Positions 20,483 to 30,709 of a stretch of DNA of 64,000 nt are shown here, piece after piece. This DNA comes from Taiwanofungus camphoratus (Eukaryota; Basidiomycota; Agaricomycetes; Polyporales; Taiwanofungaceae). Location of the stretch: NCBI GenBank assembly GCA_003999685.1, contig CP021233.1:744001-808000 (forward strand), read 5' to 3'. A program made the translations under genes and the position numbers. How positions within the stretch are numbered: the stretch's first letter is position 1; every line of letters starts with the position of its first letter. Below the pieces are notes generated by a model. The model made no database searches and was not told the DNA's origin. It saw only the letters and a program-made list of their open reading frames with translations.

Positions 20483-23400
20483 TCAAGTTTCGCCGCTGTA
20501 CATGTGTGAAAAGTCTCCGGTCAGCACAACAAATCGCTCGTTGCAGACGACAGACAGTCGATTCCACTCGCCTTTCAGCACCAATCTAGTAAACTCCCGC
20601 GCCAGCTCCGGGCATTCACGCTCCAGCCGGTGCATGCTCTCCGTGCTGAGCTTCCACAGCACGGCCTGGCGCTCCACTACACACGTCGCATTGCGCGCCA
20701 GGCCCGACAGTGCAGACAGCTCGCCTGCGAGCGTCCCAGGCACCATCGACTCCTCCGTCGGCGGCGTGTACTCGTTGAAGCGGTACACCGCCCGCAGCAC
20801 GCCCGACTCCACGATGTAGAGCCCGTCTGGCTCATCGCCCTGATGCCACAATACGGCACCCTCGGGAGCGGAGACGCGCTCGAGGTGGGACATGAGCGGC
20901 GCGAATTGCTCGCAGTCGACGGGCCCGTAGGACGAGAAGGCTTTCACGAGGGTGTTGTAGGGCTTCGGGGCGTCTGCGACAGCCTCGTCTGGGGCTGAGT
21001 GATCTGAAGAAAATGGAATCAGAGTTGGATTGGGGGTTGATGACAGTCCCGTGGAGCTGACCACGAGCAATTGTACGCCAGCCAGCGTCAAGTAGCTGCG
21101 ACCGCCTTGGTGTAGTCCCGATCGATTCCTGGAATGATATCATAGCGACTTGGCGGCCAGGTAATACTGGAAATAATGTCAAGGCAGGGATCAGCAATCA
21201 AAGCAGGTAGATACCCACCGACGGCATGCGGCTCTGCCTTTTGAGAAGTGAACCACGTTCTCAGGTAGACATTCTCGGTCCCTGTGTAGCTGTGGCGTCA
21301 ACGACGATCGGCATACCTCTTCACAAACCAAAAACTGACATTCCAAAGCATCATTGAAGGTGCCGAACAATTCGACACCTTCCTCCTCCAGTAAGCCTGC
21401 GCCGTCGAGAGCTCTACCAACGGGCGACTGCACGGAGAAGCCACAGAAAACCAGAACCACCGTCTTCGCCGCAAGGAGGCGTTGCACGCGGACAAATGCT
21501 TCCGCAGCGGACATATCCACTCCCGCTACTAGCGAAAGGTCAAGCACCAAGAATCGCATCGGGGCGCGTTGCCAGGCAGGCCCTTCTACCAGCGTCCGGA
21601 TAGTCTCTTCAACGTGTGTGATGGTACCGAAGAAGAGAAAGCCTGCGAGGGAACAATATTCAACGAGGAAGACATAGCAACGCGGCATTCTCACTTGCCT
21701 TGCAGCCTGAGAATGGTCGTCTGCTTAGAGACTTCACGAATGTAAGCCCGATGCGCTCCCGGCCGCCGCACCGTCGACATGGCTGTTTCGCCAGTATGGA
21801 GGGAACGCACACTTCTTCGCCGTGAGCTCTGCACGACAAAAAAGAAACCTGAAACAACGTCAGATGCCCTCAGTCGCGCCAAAATCAAGCGGCCGCTTAC
21901 AGCTGACAATGATGCCAAACACGACTCCAGTGACGAAGTCCCAGACCGTCATGGCGATCATAATGCTAGCGATCGTGATATATTCCAACCTAAGATGCTT
22001 CGTTACAAGTACCGGGAAAATCAAAATAGGACGTAGGCATTACCTGCTCACGCGATGCCGGGTGTCCCAGAGCGCTTCCTTCACGAGATCGATGCCCAAC
22101 ACGAAAATCAAAGCGCCTACTACCATGACCGCTACATCTCACATAATAAATGCCTGATTAATCAACCGAGGCAACGAAACGTACGGATATAGGCGATCGG
22201 ACCCGTTCCTATGAACAGCAAGAGAGCTGTCGCTCCTGCAAGAAGGAATCCCGAGATGCGCGTGGTGCCTCCAACACGATAGAACCTGCATCCAAGGCTG
22301 GTTCAGAAATGCCTGGATAAGCAGAGGCGATAGGCTTACAGTAACGTGTTCACGTAGACGAGATAGTTCGGCCTAGCTCAAGTCCGCTGATTAGTGGAAA
22401 ATGCTTGGAGATGGCCAAAACGTTGAACTTACACAGTCCCTAGAGCACCAGCGAGCAGGTTCGAGTACCCATGCGCAACTAGCTCTTGATCCGTATCCAC
22501 ATCGTGGTCCAGGGACACCGCTAGGCTCTGGCGTCAGGAAAAGATGAACAAGTCCAGGAATTAGTGATAGCTTGCCTAGAGCAGGAACATTGAGGGGAGG
22601 ATGCAGGATGTTGAAGAAGAGTCTGTTCGAGCAACCGATAATCAGCCAAGTAAGTAATGCCACCATATACCGCACTTACAGAGCAAACTGTGTGGGGAGA
22701 GTCGCCCACAGCACACCCCAGTTTGTAGCCCGGAAGTCTACAACACAATGTCAATCTCATCAGGACGTTGCTTTGGATAGTTTCCCAAGTCGGACGTACC
22801 AAAGAAGGAATAAAAGTGATACCATGGTTCATGTGATGACCCTAAGTCGAATAACCATCCGTCCCTCCGAAGGACACCAAGGTCGAAATGTGCCGCCGCA
22901 ACGACAACATGGAATATAATAGCAATAAGTAAGAAGTCTGAATGGTAGAGGTGTCATTGACGTGAGGAACATTGCAAAGGTATGACACGAACTGACATAG
23001 AGGGAATATGAGCTGATGCTCATATCTGTGTGTGATGATACGAAGCAGTACGGCTAGACAGAATGCGGGTGCCCACAGAGCTAGATTGTGAGCGTTGAGG
23101 AATAGATATTTGAATGTGGACACAGAGAGGCTGAAATCATCGTCGGCCATGCGTGTGCTAACAGTCAATCTAGGAGAAGGCTGTCGGTAAAGACGATGAT
23201 ATGCATGGAATGTAGTTTGAGTATGCCATACCCTGTGATCACCAGGAACACTCCAACGCCGCCAATACACCTTCACGATACAAGTTAACAAATGTAGACA
23301 ATGATGCCTGAACCAATCAGACGTACCCTACTAGAATGTGTCGTGGAAAGAAGCCAATCAATGCGCCCAGCCTCAGCGCACCAAGCAGAAAGAACGCAAG

Positions 23401-24653
23401 CCCTGCTCAAACATGAGACACGCGAACAGGAAACATGTCATTCTGCTTTGCACCTGTGAGGATCGAAGACAGAGCAAATGCAACAACAGTCGTTGCGAGA
23501 ATTTCGTGTGGGTTGTCTTCACCGATATCCGTAGCTATACTATTGGCCAATATATGGAAGAAAGGCTACACAGACACGAAATGGTTCAATCTACGATCGC
23601 TATATAGCTAGGAGACTATCGCTTACCACAACTTCAATCATCATGCTGCCATTGGCACCCGCAAAACCACTTCCTCCGGCTGAGTATATGAGCTGCGATA
23701 TCACAGCCCTATAGAAACAAGACAGTAGAGTTATTATGAAGACTGAATGAAAGAACACTCGCCACATACGAAACGAAGAACATAGAGACACCGGCACCAC
23801 CGAGGTTAGAGAACACTCCAGAGGTCGGGAAGATGATCATACCATCTAAACCGCATGATGCATGTTCAATTTTTCTCTTCGGGCACTGACCAAGTATATG
23901 ACCTTACAAGATATACCATCAAGGACATTGAGCAGTGTACCCAAGATAACGGCGGGTAGAGATTGAGCTGCTGTCACAAGTAAAGATTTTGCGCATCTCA
24001 TGTTGGGCCTGTGCAAGGGAGATCCTCTCAGAGCAGCCAACAGGCCCTTTGAGCGTTTTCCTTCGCTTCCTCGATGTCCATCTCCGTTATTACTATACGA
24101 GGGGTGTGCTGCTTCTAGGTCCGCCAGTAAGGGAGCAGACTCGGAGGACTCGGTCAAGATCTCAGCATGTGCAGCATCTGCGCCGGAAACCACAGGCGAA
24201 AGGGCCGTTTTGATTGATGGATGGTCCAGAGGTACATCTCCCGATCCAGATGGATCTGTGGCAGGATATTTGCCATTCGGTCGCAGCGCCGTCGGGGTCG
24301 GCGCAGAGGAGCTCGAAGTCGACGCTGCTGGTCTCGCAGGTCGTGAGGTACCTTCCTCACTCTGTCGGGCCAGTAGCAGCGACAAGCCGGACGGCTGAAA
24401 CGGATTTGTACGGCACTTGGGCGTTACGGTGCCAGGTTGAGTTGACTCGACCGTAGCGGTCGATGCGGTGAGGTCGGTGATACTGTCTGATCGACGAGAG
24501 GAGAGCACAGATGGCACAGAAACAGATGGAGGTGAAAGGGCCTCCCTACCCACATCCTCTGCTGACTCCTCGACGTCAGGGAATATAAAAGAGTCTTGTG
24601 AGTGCGCCGATAGCATGTTGGGTGTCCGGAGCGGGATGTTTGAAATCTGCATG
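20483..24653 (-). CDS. SulP-family transporter with STAS and cNMP-like domains (Vsb1/YGR125W type), right copy
   Basis: Same gene as 9448-13622 on the opposite strand, convergent with it across the centre. Exons from about 10.7 kb (left numbering) to the stop look identical. The first exons lie in the divergent island and differ at several residues (for example LSPPSVSVPSVLSSRRS against LPPPSVSVPSVLSTRRS, and SIATDIGED against SIAMDIGED). No stop codon or splice-site loss was seen in either copy, so both may be functional. The first introns differ too (gtaaggtcata followed by different bases). The start is as uncertain as in the left copy. Domains: disordered N terminus, SulP membrane core, STAS, cNMP-like fold. 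Confidence 0.85.
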
Positions 24654-24659
24654 GTGCTT

Positions 24660-25444
24660 TCACGAATGTTATCCTGCGAGTGAGGTACGACGTTGTGGGG
24701 CCTTGACGACTTTGAACTGGACGACACATAACTCCTCGGCTGCAGTAAACTGACGACGAACGTTCAACAGGTGATCACGCAAGCTACACTCTTCCCGAGG
24801 TTGGGTAATAGATCTCACCCTGCTCGACTCATACTAGGCGACGCGCTCAACCACATCGCTTCGCGAGGTGAAGGTGGTTCAGCGTCATTGCTGCTAAAAT
24901 TCGCGTTTGCTCCTGCCATCGGGCCCAGACGCACTTAGCACCAGAGAAAGACGCGACGATGAGACGACGGAAAACAGGCAGGTCAGCGCAAGCCCGCATG
25001 CACGTAAGAGAAGACCCGCAACTCCAAGTTTGCTCTACAAATTACGCCGTCAAGGTTTGAGCCCAAGCTTCCAGTGGTCAGAATGTATCCGAGAAGTCAT
25101 GAAATCGACGGCGCGCTTCAGCTGATAGCGTTCCGGGAGAGGAATGATGCTGAAGTTGGATCAGGAGGACGGTCACGTGATAATGAGGGCACCTCGATGT
25201 CCTCTGACTCCTTGCCTATGTCAATCGGTTCCACCAGGCCCGCGGAACTTCGCAGTAGGCAGAGCTCGCTTTAACTGCAACTAAGCTGCCGCAGAAAGAC
25301 GAAACGCGAAGGTTTGAACATTCTAGTATAATGAGATACCAGATGGTCAAGCCAATGTTGCCAAGAAGGGTCGTGGCAACGGAAATACTGAGCCTTCAGT
25401 GTTGTGCCGGTCACTGACTAGTTACCTGACGGTCAGAAAGTCAG
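24660..25444. other. 5' region of the right transporter gene; no separate gene seen
   Basis: Mirror of 8657-9441. Only short unconvincing frames. Confidence 0.4.
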
Positions 25445-25500
25445 ATGTTACAGATTTGTAGCGACACCGCATAGACCCTTACAAACGACTCTATGACAAG
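25445..25500 (+). repeat. Relic of the transporter 3' flank
   Basis: This stretch (TTACAGATTTGTAGCGACAC and the following CCGCATAGAC block) resembles 13692-13755, the sequence after the transporter stop codon, but is in plus orientation while the nearby right-arm transporter is minus. It is fused to the truncated Dap1 copy. It implies that a further transporter 3' end once lay here. Mirror at 8601-8656. Confidence 0.6.
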
Positions 25501-25501
25501 C

Positions 25502-26251
25502 GGATGCCCAATGCGCACCCGCCGACGCTGCTCTAACAGACATACACGCCTAGGACGCTCGAGCCGTTCAATGGACAGGACGGCAAGCGGATCCTGCTTG
25601 CCATCAGCGGTGTCGTGTACGATGTGACGGCGGGGCGGAATTTCTATGGGCCTGGTGCGTTCACCGTTTGCGCGGTGAGGCGCGGTTGCGCTCATGAACG
25701 TGCACATATGGCATGTACGCCAACTTTGCGGGGCGCGATGCGTCGCGCGGCATGGCCAAGCAGTCGTTCGACACAGGTGCGCATTCAGCGCAGGACTATT
25801 GATTTTATCGCTCACCCCTGTACTCTATGCAGAGATGCTCACCCCCGTGGACCAACCACTTGACAAGTTGATGACCTCACTCCGGACGAGATGTGAGTAT
25901 TGACATCCTCGTCACGTAGTGGGAGAGTGGACTGATTGATGCTGCCGCTACTGTAGTGACAACATGAAAGGTACGCGTGGGGCTCAGGCGTCCCTGACGA
26001 GCTTTATCTCACAAGAACACAGGTTGGATGGAGCCCTTCTCCAACAAGTATATCGCCTGTGGCAAGCTTGTCGAGAACAATACGGTTTAAGAGATGCCGC
26101 TGAGAATCCCCCTCGCGACTGTGACAGGGCGAGTCTTGACATGGTCATGAAACGGCGAACACAAGTTATGGATCGGAAATCTACATCCTGTCAAGATTGA
26201 CCACATTTTATTGTGTGTAAATATAATATTGTAGAATTGCTTGGGTGACCC
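25502..26251 (+). pseudogene. Truncated Dap1/PGRMC copy, right arm
   Basis: Same truncated copy as 7846-8599: it begins at the MPKAHPPT codons, has the TAC-to-TAA change in LLYQ, and keeps exons for YDVTAGRNFYGPG and the later parts. Its last exon (about 26020-26090) has diverged more than the left copy, mostly by C-to-T and G-to-A changes. The trailing flank TGTCAAGATTGACC to GGGTGACCCC matches 32940-33004 after the intact gene. Confidence 0.8.
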
Positions 26252-26440
26252 CAGTTTCTAATCGCGCAGTACACTCTGGATTCTATTGCCGAAATACTCG
26301 GCTTGCCATATTCTGAGGAATTGCTCTTCATTGATTCCGCACTATTCCTGGACGACTTCACAATTATCTCGTTGTATATCAACTATGATCTTGCTAGAGC
26401 TCCATCAGACGATGTTGTAGAGGCACTTCGGGTGGAGCTT
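26252..26440 (+). pseudogene. Family X fragment, right arm
   Basis: Matches 31184-31359 of family X copy 2 (codons for AQYTLDSI, LPYSEELLFIDSALFLDD, FTIISLYINYDLARAP and VEALRVEL). It is cut at both ends: fused to the Dap1 3' flank at 26251 and to unrelated sequence after 26440, which defines the outer end of the right arm. Confidence 0.75.
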
Positions 26441-26925
26441 CTCGCGCCTCCCTTTCCCCTAATCTCGTGAAATGGTATCTGCGATCTTTGTCAAAGTTTA
26501 ACATTTTTATGGAGTAGTGTTTGCACACTTCGTCATATCGTGTTTGCCTAACTTATTAATCGAGTTACTCTTTTTTTTGCATCAGGACATCCTACGTATT
26601 TCGGCACATCTGCATTTGATACCTTATCCTTTTCTTGTAATCATTTTCAAATGACAATGAAGCCTTCCAAGATGCATAGGGTTACCTCCGTACATATTGA
26701 TTGTGGAATAGTTCTACTACGAGTTCAGCGCGACCGTTTATAGCAATGGATGGTAATGGAAAGGGAAGAATGAGTCCTAAAGACTGATGCCAGAGCCTAG
26801 GCTAAGCTATCCGGCCTCATACTATCCAATATGAATATACCGCCTACTGTATGACACCTTGCATCAGCTCACAGGTAACACCATAGCTCAAACAGTAACA
26901 CAATCCTTACTTACCTCCGAATTCA
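26441..26925. other. No gene seen
   Basis: Mostly AT-rich, unrelated to the mirrored left flank 7194-7669. Probably the 3' flank of the gene at 26926. Confidence 0.5.
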
Positions 26926-27818
26926 CTATGCTCGAGCCCTCTGAAAATTTTTTATCCTTGTCCAATAACTCTTGAATTTGGCAGTAAGGTCACTCATGTC
27001 ATCCTTGAACACTTTCTCAACAGATGACTCTAATATTGGAATCTCGGTGAATAATTTGTTTGTGTATTCACCGAAACCAGGTGTTCTATCTCGATGGAAC
27101 TTGATAACATTGAAGTGGATACCCACGATACACATAACATAGATTATCTTTTGATTTCGAAATTCCTCAAAAGCAAGCTGAACTTGCTCAACAATTTGTT
27201 TCATCATGCAGTTGATGATATGGTGAATGGCTTGAGCTGCCTGCTCTTTGGTAGAATTCATAGTGGGCATCGCCGCAAAGGGTTTGACTTCGTGAACGAA
27301 GAGCAAACGTCGACTCCTGTCTGCATATGTCAATACGCTGAGGAAATCTGGGACTCGAGTTGGCTTCCGTTGTTGTGGTTGCTGAGGCTCCTACGGTTGA
27401 TTGGTGCGAGCACTAGCGTGGGAGCTACTCGCAGTCGCTTCCGTATGATCGTCACCAATCTTTTCGAGGCTAAGCTCATTCAGAGCAACGTCAATGTTCC
27501 CAACATTGCTGCGGGTGACTCTTTCTGCAAAGCAAAATTTGGTGTGCACCTATCCTGAACAATACCATACATACCTGCTCGCTCCACATCTGGAACTAGG
27601 AGGTCATCATGTAGACGTAACGCTGCTCGAGGATAAATGGAGATGTAATTGTCGCGGTTGCCGGTGCGCAGCGCTGTGAAGTTCAAGACGCAATCGTATA
27701 CATGGTACAAGGCAGACTCATACTCGTCTTGACGAGCTTCCTCGATGAGTGCCGCGACATGAGTCATGTGAGACGTATGCACGACAGAGAAATCTATAGG
27801 CCAATTATCAGAAGGCAT
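26926..27818 (-). pseudogene. PD-(D/E)XK-like gene, right copy, one nonsense codon
   Basis: Minus-strand gene starting MPSDNWPIDFSVVHTSHMTHV. Exon 1 runs to about 27593 (IYPRAALRLHDD, then VPDVERAG). An intron (gtatgt...ttgcag) ends near 27539. Exon 2 continues with NVGNIDVALNELSLEKIG. The core reads RVPDFLSVL, 19 residues later LLFVHEVKP, then EQVQLAFEEFRNQKIIYVM and FHRDRTPGFGE. The PD...E-x-K arrangement suggests a PD-(D/E)XK fold; this is inference. CCG TAG GAG interrupts the frame between NQP and EPQQPQQRKP, so the gene is broken, unless the base is an error. Related to the decayed gene at 6164 and placed almost at its mirror position across the palindrome. Confidence 0.6.
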
Positions 27819-28302
27819 CGCAAATGGCGGGGGCAGTAAGCAGGGATGCCATTGCGAATGTTCGGTGCTCTATCCTATATACCTTTTGGAACAATAGAAA
27901 ATGATAGCTCTGATTGCGACTCTGAGAACTCTGCTGGCTGGTCCGTAGCCTATCATGATTGATAACGCCACTGGAGGAAGTATAAGTCAAGTCGGGGCCT
28001 CAGAAGCGGTCAGTCAAGAATCTTACTATGCCCTTATTGCCCCATTGCATCAGAACAAAAGATTCAGCGACATACGCAAGCATCCCGGGGTGCCGGCAAT
28101 CTCTGCCATTAAAGAGTGAACCACTGCCAATTGTGTTGTTTTCGACCACGCAGTAGTGTAGCGCTGACTAGCTCGTAGTGCCCTCTCAATCAGCACAACA
28201 ATAGGCCTCATCAGACACACCTTCGGATTTCGAGACTAGCTACTCGGAGCTACAATAACACGGGCGACCAACGACAGTCAGATTAGTAATAGTGACTCAA
28301 GC
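27819..28302. other. No gene seen
   Basis: Likely promoter side of the minus-strand gene. Short frames only. Confidence 0.45.
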
Positions 28303-28940
28303 TGACTCAGGATGACTGCTGAGAATGGAAAACAGGACCAGACCATACACGCAGATTCTTTTCGGTGAAGGACAATCCTAGACTGGCAAGTACAGGAAGA
28401 GAACTGGGATGGTAAATGTGTTTCTCACGTTGCTGGACCGATCTAGGCTTTAAACACGGATGGAGAGGAAAGGACACGATTCAGTCATGTATTCACAAAA
28501 CTCATATAAACGGAAACCCTACCAAAAATATGATCCTTGACATTCTGCCAAGATTCAAATCAACACTCGCAGTTTGCGAGAAGACAAGTCTCAACCCTTG
28601 CAGACTGCATGTTGATCCTCTCATGAGCCTATACACCTTGTAGAAGCAGATGCATACACTTGTGCATCTTCGAAAACAGAACAATACTGATACAAGGATG
28701 ACAACAATGATCAAGTTTGATAAGATACTCAAGGCGTCATCAAAGACACAAACTTCGAGACTAACTGTCTTGGTTCGAAGCTCTACAACAACATAGGCAA
28801 GCAACAAGGGTCAAATTTGAGGTAGTGGCCCAAGATGACTCGGGATGACTGTTCACAATGAAAAATGGGCCTGGACGTTCGCATGGAACAGGTTCAGGAC
28901 AACCCTAGACTGAGAAGCATGAAGAGGACTCGGATGGTAG
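28303..28940. repeat. Imperfect direct repeat of about 105 bp around a 425 bp insert
   Basis: 28303-28412 and 28838-28940 share GACTCAGGATGACT/GACTCGGGATGACT, a GGACAA(T/C)CCTAGACTG block and GGATGGTA. Between them lies sequence with no similarity to other parts of the window. This looks like a duplication flanking an insertion; no coding content. Confidence 0.45.
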
Positions 28941-29213
28941 CCGAGTCTGAGCATCAATTTTGGAGGGCATGGTTCATTGGCTGAAAGTTGAGATCCTTAA
29001 TACACATCAGTTGAGGGGCCGACTGAGGAGTCATCCAAAATCTTTGGTATCGTGAAACCCGAGCATATTTGAGGGACAGAACATGGCAATCGAGCTTTCT
29101 GTATCAGGTTATTGCCTAAACGAGAAACGTGGTCAATGTGCACGTGTCTATTGACCATGAAAGCTCCCAGCTGAACTTGATCCGAATGACCATCGAGAGG
29201 CTCGCACAGAACT

Positions 29214-29921
29214 ATGCCTCATATCTCTTCATCTAAAATTTCTCTTTCGTCTCTTGATCCTCCCAATGTTAAGCGTGACATTCCACCACTGTTCAAGTTG
29301 ACCCGCCGAAACCTGACAACCGAAGTATGCCTGATGTCCTTTGGACATATCTCAGCCGCTGACTTGTCCCATTCGTGTCAGGAACTTGTCCAAATGGCAG
29401 ATATTCCTCTGTATGATACTCTGCCTCGTATTCTCATACCAAGCTCCAAGTTGAGCTTGAAGCCTCCTGTGATGCATTACGGATGGCGTGTGGATATTCA
29501 GAAGATCTTGAAGTATGCCAAAGATCATGACCTCAATTGGGAACCGGTCATCGAAGATGTGTCGTCCTCAGACGATGCAACTGAAGAAGACGATGGAGAA
29601 GCAGCGGAGGACAAAGGGGGGAAAAGCCGGAAAGTGGTCTTCGACCCTCACCCCGAGGCGGTTCCTATCGCGCAGTATACTCTAGAGTCCGTTGTCCGGA
29701 GGCTCGGCTTGCCATATCCTGAGGACGTGCTCTATATCGATTCCGCACTGTTACGTGACGACATTACAATCATCTCATTATATACCAACTATGATCTTGG
29801 TAAAGCTCCCTCTGACGATGTTATAGAGGCACTCCGGGTCGAACTTGGCGAGACGGAAAAACCGAAGTGGTACATGGACCTCAACCAGGTTACGTGGACT
29901 CGGTATGGTCGTCGCTTGTGA
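29214..29921 (+). CDS. Family X protein, copy 1 (unknown function)
   Basis: ATG 29214, with an intron of 57 bp at 29325-29381 (gtatgc...gtgtcag) at the same place as in copy 2. Here the intron length is a multiple of three and it has no stop, so an unspliced 235-aa form is possible; the spliced product is about 216 aa. Conserved blocks: SSSKISLSSLDPPNVKRD, PSSKLSLKPPVMHYGWR, KILKYAKDHDLNWEP, an acidic linker (SSSDDATEEDDGEA), IAQYTLESV, YTNYDLGKAPSDDV and KPKWYMDLNQVTWT. No signal peptide or membrane segment. It is probably a small cytosolic or nuclear protein; I recognise no domain. Of six copies or fragments in the window, only this one and the 30710 copy look intact. Confidence 0.7.
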   Translation: MPHISSSKISLSSLDPPNVKRDIPPLFKLTRRNLTTEVCLMSFGHISAADLSHSCQELVQMADIPLYDTLPRILIPSSKLSLKPPVMHYGWRVDIQKILKYAKDHDLNWEPVIEDVSSSDDATEEDDGEAAEDKGGKSRKVVFDPHPEAVPIAQYTLESVVRRLGLPYPEDVLYIDSALLRDDITIISLYTNYDLGKAPSDDVIEALRVELGETEKPKWYMDLNQVTWTRYGRRL

Positions 29922-29994
29922 TTTCCTCTGTGTTTCCCTGATGATGTATAACAAACAATGCAATAATTTTTTCTAATGTACCTATTGCATTCCT

Positions 29995-30660
29995 GTGTCG
30001 ATTTGGATGGTAGACATAGCAACGGAGAGTCAGATCTAAGAATGCTGCGAAGTCGAGACATATGCATAAAGATCAACGTGCTGGAGCACGCGATCGTGGC
30101 GAGCTCGCAAGCTCGGCCGAGATAGTGCCTGGCCAAGAGCAGGGGGGATTACTGGGTACTGTATATAAACAATCAACTTTCATGTACTTACTCGCGTGAT
30201 TGCCCTTCGTTCATGTCCACTGCGCCCGCCGCCGATTTTTCGCTTGTTCTCACACAACGTTTCCTCACAGCATATGTGAGCGCGGCAGGCCGTCTGTATT
30301 CACTCCCACTGCCCCTGGATCAAAACAATCGCATTCCGCATTCAAAGATGCTTTTGAACATGTCAATGTCAGTCAGATCCCACGGGTGTCGCACTTTCAA
30401 ATGGCCAGACCACAGGGCTTTTTTTCCAGAGCGCTCTCGCAAACCACGGTGTATACAATAGAAATTGACCGAGAGATTGATGGTCATATCTATGAGGACC
30501 TCTGCAATTGGTACTTACATAGCATCGTCGTCGAGTCCATCGACTGAATGCGAGCGCGCCTGTTGGTCGGCGTCTATTTATCCTTCGATCACTTTCGATC
30601 ACCCGATTCGTAGTGCGTCTCGCCTGCGACGACTTGACCAGCGACGACCATGGCATTCGA
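29995..30660 (+). repeat. Duplicated Dap1 upstream region with first codons
   Basis: Similar to about 31735-32128, the 5' region of the intact Dap1 gene: AGAATGCTGCGAAGTC, the GAAATTGACC..GAG block, CGATCAC..ACCCGATTCGTAG, then GACGACTTGACCAGCGACGA and ATGGCATTCGACCT (Met-Ala-Phe-Asp-Leu). It breaks off there and joins the 5' leader of family X copy 2. Confidence 0.75.
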
Positions 30661-30662
30661 CC

Positions 30663-30670
30663 TATAAAAG
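30663..30670 (+). promoter_or_regulatory. TATA-like box formed at the Dap1/family X junction
   Basis: TATAAAAG directly after the captured Dap1 start (ATGGCATTCGACC), 40 bp before the family X ATG. Copy 1 has CATGAAAG at the matching place, so the box seems to arise at the fusion point. Confidence 0.4.
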
Positions 30671-30709
30671 CTCCTGGTTGAACTTGGTTCGAACAACATC
30701 AACAGAACT

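Larger units (their letters stand above)
17407..26440 (-). repeat. Right arm of the 18.8 kb inverted repeat
   Basis: Reverse complement of 7670-16698, with the same genes in mirror order. The outer end stops abruptly inside the family X fragment at 26440, where unrelated sequence begins, whereas the left arm continues through the family X 3' end. The outermost 0.5 kb shows many C-to-T and G-to-A differences from both the left arm and the intact Dap1 gene. Confidence 0.95.
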
